A stretch of DNA of 64,000 nucleotides from Caulobacter vibrioides OR37 (lineage in GTDB: Bacteria > Pseudomonadota > Alphaproteobacteria > Caulobacterales > Caulobacteraceae). Below, piece after piece: positions 33,185-42,473 of the stretch. The position numbers were made by a program, and so were the translations under genes. Each line of letters opens with the position of its first letter. The first letter of the stretch is position 1. The notes beneath the pieces were generated by a model, which was given only the letters and a program-made list of their open reading frames with translations, searched no databases and had not been told where the DNA came from. The DNA is taken from the NCBI RefSeq assembly GCF_000372645.1, contig NZ_APMP01000002.1, positions 124,001-188,000 on the forward strand, given 5' to 3'.

Positions 33185-34804
33185 CTACTTCCTCAACCGC
33201 TGGATCAGCGCCGAGGTCGACGGGTCGTGCTGGCCGCTCGCGCCGCTTTCGAGTTCGGGCAGGATGCGGTTGGCCATCACCTTGCCCAGCTCCACGCCCC
33301 ACTGGTCGAAGCTGTTGATCCCCCAGATCACGCCCTCGACGAAGGTCTTGTGCTCGTAGAGGGCGATCAGGGCGCCGAAGGTCTGGGGCGTCAGGCGGTC
33401 CAGCACCACCAGGGTCGACGGGCGGTTGCCGGCGAAGGTCCGCTGCGGCGCCAGGGTGGCGATCTCGGCGTCCGGAACGCCCTTGGCCTTCAGCTCGGCG
33501 ACGACGTCCTCGGTCGTGCGGCCGACCATGAAGGCCTCGGCCTGGGCCAGCAGGTTCGACAGCAGCTTCTCGTGCATCCCGGCCGGACCTTCGTCGGACT
33601 TGGCGACGCCGATCAGCTCCATCGGGGTGACGTCCGTCCCCTGGTGCATGCACTGGAAATAGGCGTGCTGGACGTTGGTGCCCTCGTCGCCGAACACGAC
33701 CGTCGCCGTGCCGCGCTTGACCGGCTGGCCGTCGGGGCCGACCGACTTGCCGTTGCTCTCCATTTCCAGCTGCTGCAGGAACGCGGCCAGGCGGCGCAGG
33801 CGGTGCGAGTACGGCACGACCGAGCGGGCCCGGCGGTCCAGGCCGTTACGATTGAAGATCTGGGCCAGGGCCAGCAGGATCGGCGCGTTCTTGCCCAGCG
33901 GCGCGGACTGGAAGTGGGCGTCCATCGCCGCGCCGCCGTCCAGGAAGCCCTGGAACGCGTCCCAGCCGCAGGCCACGGCCACCGACAGGCTGACCGACGA
34001 CCACAGCGAATAGCGGCCGCCGACCCAGTCCCAGAAGCCGAACACCCGCTCGTCCGGCACGCCGAAGGCCGAGGTCTTGTCCAGCGCCGTCGAGATAGCG
34101 GCCAGATGCTGGTTCGCGCCCTGCTCGCCCAGCGCGGCGACCAGCCAGGCGCGGGCCGCGCCGGCGTTGGCCATGGTCTCCTGCGTCGTGAAGGTCTTGG
34201 AGACCACCATGACCAGGGTCTCCTCGGGATCGAGATCGGCCGTGGTCAGGGCGAACTCGGCGCCGTCGACATTGGCCACGAAGCGCAGGTCGATGGTCGG
34301 CTTGATCGGACGCAGGGCGTCCCACAGAAGGCGCGGCCCCAGGTCGCTGCCGCCGATGCCGATGTGCAGGATGGCCTTGAACGGCTTGCCGGTCGCGCCC
34401 CGGATTTCGCCGGCGCGGACGGCCTCGGCGAAGGCCTTCATCCGCTGGCGGACGCTCTCGACCTCGGCCATGACCGGCTGGCCCAGCGCCTTGACGTCGG
34501 CGCCGGCGGGCGCGCGCAGCGCCGTGTGCAGGACCGCGCGCCCCTCGGAGCCGTTGATCGCCTCGCCGCCGAACATCCGGGCCCGGGCCCCCTCGACATC
34601 CGCCGCGTGGGCCAGGTCGAGCGCGGCCTCCAGGCCGGCCTCGTCCCAGGCCTGCTTGGAGAGGTCCAGGTGCAGGCCGGCGACGTCCAGGGTCAGGGCC
34701 TCCAGCCGCTCCGGCTCGGCGTCGAAGAACTCGACGATGCGCTTTTGGCCCGCGGCCTTGGCGGCGGCTTCCAGGCGAGTCCAGGCGATGTCGAGATCGG
34801 CCAT
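33185..34804 (-). CDS. pgi: Glucose-6-phosphate isomerase
   Basis: Interconverts glucose-6-phosphate and fructose-6-phosphate, 539 residues, close to the usual 540-550. PGI signatures: HIGIGGSDLGPRLLWDAL, VSKTFTTQETMANA, GGRYSLWSSVSLSVA, YSHRLRRLAAFLQQLEMESN, and near the end WGINSFDQWGVELGK. Catalytic Glu and His lie in LEMESNGK and FGDEGTNVQHAYFQ. The ATG at 34804 is preferred because GAGG is 9 bases upstream; the ATG at 34813 has no room for a ribosome site. Convergent with the TonB receptor, 13 bp apart. Confidence 0.96.
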   Translation of the reverse strand: MADLDIAWTRLEAAAKAAGQKRIVEFFDAEPERLEALTLDVAGLHLDLSKQAWDEAGLEAALDLAHAADVEGARARMFGGEAINGSEGRAVLHTALRAPAGADVKALGQPVMAEVESVRQRMKAFAEAVRAGEIRGATGKPFKAILHIGIGGSDLGPRLLWDALRPIKPTIDLRFVANVDGAEFALTTADLDPEETLVMVVSKTFTTQETMANAGAARAWLVAALGEQGANQHLAAISTALDKTSAFGVPDERVFGFWDWVGGRYSLWSSVSLSVAVACGWDAFQGFLDGGAAMDAHFQSAPLGKNAPILLALAQIFNRNGLDRRARSVVPYSHRLRRLAAFLQQLEMESNGKSVGPDGQPVKRGTATVVFGDEGTNVQHAYFQCMHQGTDVTPMELIGVAKSDEGPAGMHEKLLSNLLAQAEAFMVGRTTEDVVAELKAKGVPDAEIATLAPQRTFAGNRPSTLVVLDRLTPQTFGALIALYEHKTFVEGVIWGINSFDQWGVELGKVMANRILPELESGASGQHDPSTSALIQRLRK

Positions 34805-34910
34805 GCGCGGCATCCTCAAGTTTGGTAAATCGGCGTTTACGCCAAGCGGCTTATCAAACGCCCGCCGCCGCGTCATGGCGGACCAATGACGTTTTTTGCC
34901 GGAGTCCGCC

Positions 34911-35405
34911 ATGTCCTGCGACGCCGTCGCCGTTTCCGCCCTGCTGTGGTTCGCCGCTTACAGCCCCGGCCAGGCCGCCGGCCCCGCGCCCGCCGTGCAG
35001 CAGCAGCCCGCCGCCCCGGCCTCGGTGGCCGGAGAGCCGCTGTTCCAGGACATCGTCAAGCGCGCCCGGCAGCTGAAGACCGAGGCGGAAAGCTACCGCA
35101 AGACCCTGGCCGGCGCGGACACGGCCGCCACGGCCAAGGCGCTGAAAGGCTTCGACGCCTTCTCCGGCAAGATCGGCGAGCTCTCCAGCCTGGACATGAA
35201 GGGGCACCTGACCTTGAAGGCGCGGGGCGCGGTCGATGACCTCAAATGCATCCTGCGCGGCATCAGCCAGGATCTGCCCGAGAAACTGACCGCCGTCGGC
35301 GCGGCCAAGACCATCAAGGACCAGGACCTGGCCCTGCGCGACATGGTCTATCTGCTGAACGACAATATCGAGGTCATCACCGCGCCGCCCCAGCCCGCGG
35401 CCTAA
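34911..35405 (+). CDS. Exported protein of unknown function
   Basis: 164 residues. A short hydrophobic N-terminus (VAVSALLWFAAYSPGQAAG) looks like a signal peptide, then a Pro/Gln/Ala-rich spacer, then a helical domain from about 45 (FQDIVKRARQLKTEAESYRK through LRDMVYLLNDNIEVITAPP) with one Cys. ATG at 34911 with GGAG 6 bases before. Not recognised. Followed 100 bp later by a DUF1353 lipoprotein on the same strand; divergent from pgi. Confidence 0.65.
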   Translation: MSCDAVAVSALLWFAAYSPGQAAGPAPAVQQQPAAPASVAGEPLFQDIVKRARQLKTEAESYRKTLAGADTAATAKALKGFDAFSGKIGELSSLDMKGHLTLKARGAVDDLKCILRGISQDLPEKLTAVGAAKTIKDQDLALRDMVYLLNDNIEVITAPPQPAA

Positions 35406-35505
35406 TCGCCGCTGGCCCCAGAATCGCCGCAACACGCGCGCTTAAGGCGTCGGCTAGTCGACCAACCCTTGCAAGGCCGCCCGTCCGGGCCCTAATCGCC
35501 ACGCC

Positions 35506-36231
35506 ATGTCCTCGAAGATCCGCTCCGGCCTGACCCTCGCCGCGCTCGCCCTGACCCTCGCCGCCTGCACGACCGAGAAGAGCACCACCGTCTATGTGCC
35601 GGTGACCGCGCCGACGCCGCCCAGCTCGCTGACGCCGCAGCCGATCATGCTGTTCAACCAGACCAAGGACGGCCGGAAACTGTTCACCCTCGACGCAGAG
35701 TTCCCCTACTGCGATGTCGAGACGGGCAAGGTGATCGTGGTGCCGCGCTGGTATGTCACCGACTTCGCCAGCGTGCCGTGGTACGGCCAGGCCGTGGTCG
35801 ACCCCCAGGGTCCGACGGCCCGCGCGGCGATCATCCACGACTGGCTGTACACGATCGGCGAGCCCGGCAAGCGCGAGGAAGCCGACCAGATCTTCCTGCG
35901 GGCCATGCTTCGCTATGGCGTTTCGCCGTTCCAGGCCAACATCGCCTATCAGGCCGTCCGCATCGGCGGCGAGCGCGGCTATGGCCTGCCCAGCGACTGG
36001 CGCTTCGTCGACCCGACCCGGCAGGGCGTCTCCCAGCCGCCGCCCTTCCCCAAGCCCCGCACCGGCATGGTTAAGTTCCTGCCGCGCTGCCAGGGCTTCG
36101 GCGCCCTGATCGCCAGCGGCTGGCGCGCCTATCCGCTGCCTGTCCCGGTGATCAACGCGCCGCCGCCGGTCACCACGACCCGCACCCCGATCGACAAGGT
36201 CCGGGAGCGGCTGCCGTTCGGCAAGAAGTGA
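35506..36231 (+). CDS. DUF1353-domain lipoprotein
   Basis: 241 residues. Signal peptide with lipobox LTLAAC, so the mature protein is probably lipid-anchored at Cys 21. The central domain carries the DUF1353 hallmarks VPRWYVTDFASVPW and AAIIHDWLYTIGE with AMLRYGVSPFQANIAYQAVR, a family found in phage and bacterial genomes whose conserved His and Asp suggest hydrolase or metal-site activity; function is unproven. C-terminus rich in Pro and Thr. Ends 7 bp from the convergent ScsB gene. Confidence 0.8.
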   Translation: MSSKIRSGLTLAALALTLAACTTEKSTTVYVPVTAPTPPSSLTPQPIMLFNQTKDGRKLFTLDAEFPYCDVETGKVIVVPRWYVTDFASVPWYGQAVVDPQGPTARAAIIHDWLYTIGEPGKREEADQIFLRAMLRYGVSPFQANIAYQAVRIGGERGYGLPSDWRFVDPTRQGVSQPPPFPKPRTGMVKFLPRCQGFGALIASGWRAYPLPVPVINAPPPVTTTRTPIDKVRERLPFGKK

Positions 36232-36238
36232 GGGGCTC

Positions 36239-38398
36239 CTAAGTCCCCGCCTTCTCGATGGCGTCGACGACCAGGCCCTCGGTCAGCAGCTGCGGCAGGA
36301 TGACGGGCGCGCCGCCCGCCTTGGGGTAGACCACGTACAGCGGCACGCCGACCCGGCCGAACTCCGCCAGAGCCTTGGCGATGGTCGGATCCCGATTGGT
36401 CCAGTCGGCTTTCAAGTAGACCGCGTTCTTAGCCTTGAAGGCGTCGGCGACCTTGGCGCCGGACAGGGCGACCTTCTCATTGACCTGGCACGTGACGCAC
36501 CAGGCGGCCGTGAAGTCGACCAGCACCGGACGCCCCTCGGCCTGAAGGGCCTTCACCTTCTCCGGCGACCAGGCCTCGGCGACCAGACCGGAGCCGGCGA
36601 CGGGCGCTTGGGATGTGGCCGCGGCGGTCGAAGCCGGCTTGGCCGCGACGGCGGAGGCGCCGGCCACGGCGACCGCCGCGACCACCGCCACGAGGCCGAC
36701 GATCGCCGAGGTCGTCGACGGCTTGCCCGAGGCGCGCCGCGCCTGCGACAGGCCATAGAGCCAAGCGCCGAAAGCCGCCAGGACGCCGGCCGCCAGCACC
36801 TGACCCAGAGCTAAGGTGTCGGCCTGCTGGGCGAACACCCAGACCAACCACAGGGCCGCGCCGTACATCGGGAAGGCCAGCCCCTTCTTCAGGACCTCCA
36901 TCCAGGCGCCGGGACGCGGCAGGAGCTTCTGGAGGCCGGGCACGAAGGCCACGGCGACGAACGGCGCGGCGAAGCCCAGGGCCAGGGCCAGGAACACGGC
37001 CAAGGCCACGATCGGCGGCTGGGTCAGGGCATAGCCCAGGGCGCCGGCCATGAACGGCGCGGTGCAGGGCGCGGCCACCACCACGGCCAGAGCCCCGGTG
37101 AAGAAGGCGCCGGCCGCCCCGCCCTTGGACGACGCCTCGGCGCCGACACCCTGGACCGAGGTCCCGATCTCGAAGACGCCCGACATGTTCAGGGCGACGA
37201 GCAGCATCAGCAGGGCCAGACCCGCGATGACCAGCGGCGACTGCAGCTGGAAGCCCCAGCCCACGGCCGCCCCGCCGGCGCGGACGGCCAACAGCAAGCC
37301 CGCCAGCGCCAGGAAGGTGGCGACGACGCCCAGCAGGAACACCAAGCCCTGCAGACGGGTCTTGCCGGCGTCGTGAGCATGTCCGGCCAGGCTGGCCGCC
37401 TTCATCGACAGCACCGGGAAGACGCACGGCATCAGGTTCAGGATCAGGCCGCCGACAAAGGCGAACAACAGCGCGCCGAGCAGACCGCCGGAGACGCCGC
37501 CGGCGTTCGGCGCGGTCGCGGCGGCCGGCGCACCCAGGCCCATCGCGGCGGCGGGCGGTTCGCCCGGCGTCGCGGTGACTTCCCAGGCGCCGGAACGGGT
37601 CTCCAGCACGCCGGCCAGTTCGCTCGGCGCCTTACCCCCGCCGACGAAGTCGTAGCCGGCCTTGATGGACAGGGTCAGGCCCTCCGGGCCGCGCTCGATC
37701 GCCTGCGGCGCGGCGTGCTCGATGACCTTTGGCGAGTACGGGTAGAAATAGGCGTCGGCCATCTCGGCGCCCTTCAGCGGCGCGCCGGTGATCGCCAGCT
37801 TCAGGGTCGGACCGTCCAGCTTGAACACCGCCTTCAGCCCGGCGGGCTTAGGAGCCTTGGCCAGGACGTCGCCAATCGCCGCGCCCCATTGAGGATCGGC
37901 CGTGGGCGCGCCGGCGACAACCGGCAACAGAAGGGTCAGCTTGGCGTCCTCGGGTACGCAGACATCCTGGCAGACCAGGTACTGGACGGCGGCGTTGAGG
38001 CTGATCGTCGTTCCTGGCTGGGCGTTGGCGGGCGCGGTGATCGGCACGGGGATCAGCACCTGGCCCTCGTAGGCGTAGTCCAGCAGCGGACCCAGCTTGG
38101 CCTTGATCGGCGCCGGCCAGACCATGTTGCCGGCGCTCCAGCCGGCGGGCAGGGTCCAGGCGATCTTGGTCGCCTCGCCCGCGTCGCCCGGATTGCGCCA
38201 ATAGGTGTGCCAGCCCGGAATGATCTTCTGGCGCAGGGCGACATAGACCGTGCCGCCCGGCGCGACGCCGCTTTCCTGCGCGATCAGCTCGGACTCGATG
38301 TGCCCGGAATTGACCACCGGCCCAGCCGCCGCGGCGTTCGCCACGAGGCCCGCCATCAGCAGGGCTTGCAGGGCGAGAACGAACTTCTTCAGGAACAT
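36239..38398 (-). CDS. Thiol:disulfide interchange membrane protein, ScsB/DsbD type
   Basis: Carries electrons from cytoplasmic thioredoxin to periplasmic partners, 719 residues. Signal peptide, then an ScsB-like N-terminal domain with the redox pair in QYLVCQDVCVPED (CxxxC rather than DsbD's pattern), a central eight-helix domain with its two cysteines in ILNLMPCVFPVLS and VVAAPCTAPFMAG, and a C-terminal thioredoxin domain with AAWCVTCQVNEK. The ATG at 38398 gives the signal peptide MFLKKFVLALQALLMAGL; the longer frame to 38470 is not needed. The partner protein is not encoded nearby. Confidence 0.92.
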   Translation of the reverse strand: MFLKKFVLALQALLMAGLVANAAAAGPVVNSGHIESELIAQESGVAPGGTVYVALRQKIIPGWHTYWRNPGDAGEATKIAWTLPAGWSAGNMVWPAPIKAKLGPLLDYAYEGQVLIPVPITAPANAQPGTTISLNAAVQYLVCQDVCVPEDAKLTLLLPVVAGAPTADPQWGAAIGDVLAKAPKPAGLKAVFKLDGPTLKLAITGAPLKGAEMADAYFYPYSPKVIEHAAPQAIERGPEGLTLSIKAGYDFVGGGKAPSELAGVLETRSGAWEVTATPGEPPAAAMGLGAPAAATAPNAGGVSGGLLGALLFAFVGGLILNLMPCVFPVLSMKAASLAGHAHDAGKTRLQGLVFLLGVVATFLALAGLLLAVRAGGAAVGWGFQLQSPLVIAGLALLMLLVALNMSGVFEIGTSVQGVGAEASSKGGAAGAFFTGALAVVVAAPCTAPFMAGALGYALTQPPIVALAVFLALALGFAAPFVAVAFVPGLQKLLPRPGAWMEVLKKGLAFPMYGAALWLVWVFAQQADTLALGQVLAAGVLAAFGAWLYGLSQARRASGKPSTTSAIVGLVAVVAAVAVAGASAVAAKPASTAAATSQAPVAGSGLVAEAWSPEKVKALQAEGRPVLVDFTAAWCVTCQVNEKVALSGAKVADAFKAKNAVYLKADWTNRDPTIAKALAEFGRVGVPLYVVYPKAGGAPVILPQLLTEGLVVDAIEKAGT

Positions 38399-38512
38399 CG
38401 GCGACGGGCTCGGTGAAAAACGACAGCGGACGAACACATGGCGCGCCGCGCGCGTCTCGACAATGGCCAAGGCTCAAGGGACAGTCGAAAGAGAATCAAT
38501 CGGGAGACGCTG

Positions 38513-38905
38513 ATGCCCGCCGCCTTCGACGACATCGAGATCGGACAGGTCGTCAATCTGGGCTCACGGGCCGTGGACGAAAAGGCCCTGGCGGCCTTCG
38601 TCGCCGCGTTCAATCCGGGCTGGCCGGTGGAGAACGGCGCGCCGGACGGCATGGTCTTCGCGCTCTGGTCGCGCCTTGACGCCGAAGCCAGCGCCGCCTG
38701 GCCCCAGACCAAGCGCCTGGGCGTCGACGCCCTGCGCTGGCTACGCAATCCGCCCGTGGGCGAGCTGTTGCGCGGCCGGATGACCGTGATGGGCAAGGAT
38801 CCGGTCGGCGAGGGCAAGGGCATCGTCATCGCCCAGCACGATCTGCTGGACGAGGCGGGCCGGCTGGTCTTCTCGTGCCTGACCCGCAGCATCTTCGCGC
38901 GATAA
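38513..38905 (+). CDS. MaoC-like hotdog-fold protein
   Basis: 130 residues. The beginning FDDIEIGQVVNLGSRAVDEKALAAFVAAFNP resembles the MaoC dehydratase N-terminal strand-helix (as in F.DI..G...GS..V.E.....FA..F.P), and LLRGRMTVMGKDP fits the long hotdog strand. The catalytic Asp/His pair of true enoyl-CoA hydratases is not evident, so catalysis is uncertain. ATG with GGGAG 7 bases upstream. Divergent from ScsB; stands alone. Confidence 0.7.
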   Translation: MPAAFDDIEIGQVVNLGSRAVDEKALAAFVAAFNPGWPVENGAPDGMVFALWSRLDAEASAAWPQTKRLGVDALRWLRNPPVGELLRGRMTVMGKDPVGEGKGIVIAQHDLLDEAGRLVFSCLTRSIFAR

Positions 38906-38937
38906 AGAAAAGGCGGCGAAGCCGAAGCCCCGCCGCC
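38903..38937. terminator. Bidirectional terminator between MaoC-like and SapC genes
   Basis: GGCGGCG (38912-38918) pairs with CGCCGCC (38931-38937). On the minus strand it is followed by TTTTCTTTATC, a good T-tract for the SapC gene; on the plus strand a weaker CTTCGGTCTTTC follows. The genes converge here. Confidence 0.7.
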
Positions 38938-38964
38938 CTTCGGTCTTTCAGCTGACGCCGAACC

Positions 38965-39762
38965 TCAGTTCAGGTTGGCGGCCGGCGCTTGAGCGGCCTG
39001 CTTCAGCATGGTCTTGGTGATCAGACGATCCCAGCCCAGCAGCGACACCAGGTGCGCGTAGATCTGGGCCAGGGCGCCGTTTTCCTGCAGTTCCTTCAGC
39101 TTGTCGGCCGGAAGCTTGTTCAGCTTCTCTTCCGAAACGCCGAAATATTCGGCGACCGTGACGAGCTCGCCGGCCGGCGCGCCGGTTTCATCCTGCGGCT
39201 GGAACACGGCCTTCTTCAGCTCGAACAGGTCCAGGTCCTTCAGGAGCTGGACGAACGAGTCCGTGCGACGGCGCTCGACCTCGAAGTCGTCGCAGAACTT
39301 GATGCAGTTCTGGGTATATTCCGTCGGCTCGCCCTTGGCGTCGAACAGCGGGGTCTGGCCGGCTTCCGACAGCAGGTCCGAACCGCGGTCGATGCAGACG
39401 ATCAGGCGATCGGCGGTGTCGTCATTGGCCAGCACGAACGGATAGCGACGGATATAGGCCGGGATATAGACGTTCGGCTCGATCGAGCCATCGGCCTCGA
39501 TGAACAGGTTTTCTTGCTGGTTCAGGCCCATCACCGCCAGCGGCACGCGGTCTTCGCCCGCGAAGATCACCGGATAGGTCAGCGCGGCCGGCGCGAATTC
39601 CGAGACCGTCAGCGGCACGGCGGTGCCGGCGGCGGCGAAGCCATACGGCTTGTCCTTGTGGACCAGAGCCAGCTTGGCGTGCTGTTCGCGGTTCAGCGGT
39701 TCAGGCGAGTGGTAGAACAGAACGTTGCCGGAGATTTCGCCGGCGGACTGGGTCGTTTCCAT
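38965..39762 (-). CDS. SapC-family protein
   Basis: 265 residues, soluble and without signal peptide. It matches the SapC family by NREQHAKLALVHKDKPYGFA, LTVSEFAPAALTYPVIFAG, LNQQENLFIEADG, YIPAYIRRYPFVLAND and the late ELVTVAEYFGVSEEKLNKLP. Members are common in Caulobacter and relatives, often beside TonB receptors and tryptophan-halogenase-like genes; the link to S-layer-like proteins is historical and the molecular role is unknown. Here no such partner adjoins. ATG at 39762; the frame extending to 40317 is antisense to the next gene. Confidence 0.85.
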   Translation of the reverse strand: METTQSAGEISGNVLFYHSPEPLNREQHAKLALVHKDKPYGFAAAGTAVPLTVSEFAPAALTYPVIFAGEDRVPLAVMGLNQQENLFIEADGSIEPNVYIPAYIRRYPFVLANDDTADRLIVCIDRGSDLLSEAGQTPLFDAKGEPTEYTQNCIKFCDDFEVERRRTDSFVQLLKDLDLFELKKAVFQPQDETGAPAGELVTVAEYFGVSEEKLNKLPADKLKELQENGALAQIYAHLVSLLGWDRLITKTMLKQAAQAPAANLN

Positions 39763-39881
39763 GAAGAGCTCTACGACAGAATAAGAAACGGGCGCTCGAT
39801 GACGACCGCGAAGGCTCGGCCTTCTAGCCGATCCCAGGCCGACCGGCAATCTTGCCGCTCTCACGGACGGGACTTGGCCGC

Positions 39882-40409
39882 CTAGGGCCGAGCGATCCAT
39901 GTCACGTGCGGCCGCAGCGGATCGCCCTCGGCCACCAGCGGATGGTCGAAATCCCGATCCGGCGTCGCGACCATGCCGATACGGCGCATGACCTTTTGCG
40001 AAGCGACATTGATCCGCGCCGTGAAGGCGACGATCTCGGTCGCGCCGATCTTTTGGAACCCTTCGGCCAGCCAGGCGCGGGCGGCCTCGGTCGCGTAGCC
40101 CTGCCCCCAGACTTCGGACAGCAGGCGCCAGCCGATCTCGACCTCGCCCTCCTCGGGCAGGCCGTCGGGGACATAGCCCAGACCGGCCATCCCGATCACC
40201 CGCCGGTCGGCCTTGCGCTCGATCACGCCGATGCCGAAGCCGAACCGTTCCAGATGCTCCAGGCAGCGGTCGACCAGCAGATCGCTGGCGGCGCGGTCGC
40301 GCACGCCGCCCAGCCACCGGCCGACCTCGGGGTCGGCGCCGATCGCCGCCACCGACGCCCGGTCCCCATCGACGGGCGGACGAAGGATCAGGCGCTCGGT
40401 CTCGATCAC
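39882..40409 (-). CDS. GNAT-family N-acetyltransferase (RimJ/RimL-like)
   Basis: 175 residues. Starts MIETERLILRPPVDGD as in RimJ-like proteins, with IGMAGLGYV as central strand, EIGWRLLSEVWGQGYATEAARAWL containing the acetyl-CoA loop Q/R-x-x-G-x-A (GQGYAT), and VAFTARINVASQKVMRRIGM with the conserved Asn-x-x-S near the C-terminus. The acceptor is unknown. It lies 13 bp downstream of the aguB stop on the same strand and may be co-transcribed. Confidence 0.9.
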   Translation of the reverse strand: MIETERLILRPPVDGDRASVAAIGADPEVGRWLGGVRDRAASDLLVDRCLEHLERFGFGIGVIERKADRRVIGMAGLGYVPDGLPEEGEVEIGWRLLSEVWGQGYATEAARAWLAEGFQKIGATEIVAFTARINVASQKVMRRIGMVATPDRDFDHPLVAEGDPLRPHVTWIARP

Positions 40410-40422
40410 CGGCAGATCTCGA

Positions 40423-41300
40423 TCAAGCCGGGCGGCCGGTCGACAGCGCCGAATAGAATTCGGGCCGGCGGTCGCGGAAGAAGCCCCAGGCGGCGCGGTG
40501 CGTCGTCAGGAAGTCGAGATCGAAGGTGGCGCTGACCAGGCCTTCGTCCGAACGCCCGAGCTCCGACACCAGGTCGCCGCGATGATCGGCCACGAACGAC
40601 GAGCCATAGAAGGTCTGACCGCCGTTCGGATAGCCCTCCCACGGCTCGAAGCCGATCCGGTTGGCGCCGATCACCGGGATCACGTTCGAGACGGCGTGGC
40701 CCTGCATGGCCCTCCGCCACGGCAAGGCGGTGTCCAGGCTCGGGTCGTGCGGTTCGCTGCCGATCGCGGTCGGGTAGAACAGGGCCTCGGCGCCCATCAG
40801 GGCCATGGCGCGGGCGGCCTCCGGATACCACTGGTCCCAGCAGATGCCAACGCCGATCCGGCCAAAGCGCGTGTCCCAGACCTTGAAACCGGTGTCGCCG
40901 GGCCGGAAATAGTACTTCTCCATGTAGCCCGGGCCGTCGGGGATGTGGCTCTTGCGATAGACGCCCATCAGCGAGCCGTCGGCGTCGGCCATCACGAGGC
41001 TGTTGAAGTAGTGCGGGCCCTCGCGCTCGAAGATCGAGATCGGCAGCACCACGCCCAGCTCGCCGGCCAGCGGCGCGATCGCCTTGACGACCGGATGCTC
41101 GCGCCACGGATGGGCTTCCGCGAACCAGCGCTCCTCCTGGGCGACGCAGAAGTACGGCCCCTGGAAAAGCTCGGACGGCAGGATGACCTGCGCGCCCTTG
41201 GACGCGGCCTCGCGGATGAAGGCTTCGGTCTTCTTGATATTGGCCTGCAGATCCATGCCATAAGAGGTCTGGATCGCGGCGACGCTGAGCGTGCGGGCCA

Positions 41301-41301
<1 letters not shown>
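40423..41301 (-). CDS. aguB: N-carbamoylputrescine amidase
   Basis: Nitrilase-family enzyme that converts N-carbamoylputrescine to putrescine, 292 residues. Catalytic triad visible: Glu in ILPSELFQGPYF, Lys in GVYRKSHIPDGPGYMEKYYF, Cys in GVGICWDQWYPEAARAMAL. These regions are characteristic of AguB rather than other nitrilases. The ATG at 41301 shares one base with the aguA stop (TAATG), so the pair is coupled and the pathway agmatine to putrescine is complete here. Confidence 0.94.
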
Positions 41302-42302
<1,001 letters not shown>

Positions 42303-42412
42303 GGCGAAGCTCGGGCCTGAAACGGGAAGACGGGGGGCGAAAACACGAAAGGGGGCGCAGATGGCCCCTCTCGGGACCAGGGTCAAGCGCCGCCTAGTTA
42401 GCAAACGAAAAT

Positions 42413-42452
42413 GACAAAGAAAAAGGGCGGCCCGAAGCCGGACCGCCCTTTC
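42413..42452 (-). terminator. Intrinsic terminator of the Oar-like receptor gene
   Basis: Minus-strand stem AAAGGGCGG..CC with GG..CCGCCCTTT around a GGCTTC-type loop, followed by TTTTTCTTTG. It begins 22 bp past the receptor stop. Confidence 0.85.
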
Positions 42453-42473
42453 CCCTAGATGAGGTCGTGGACC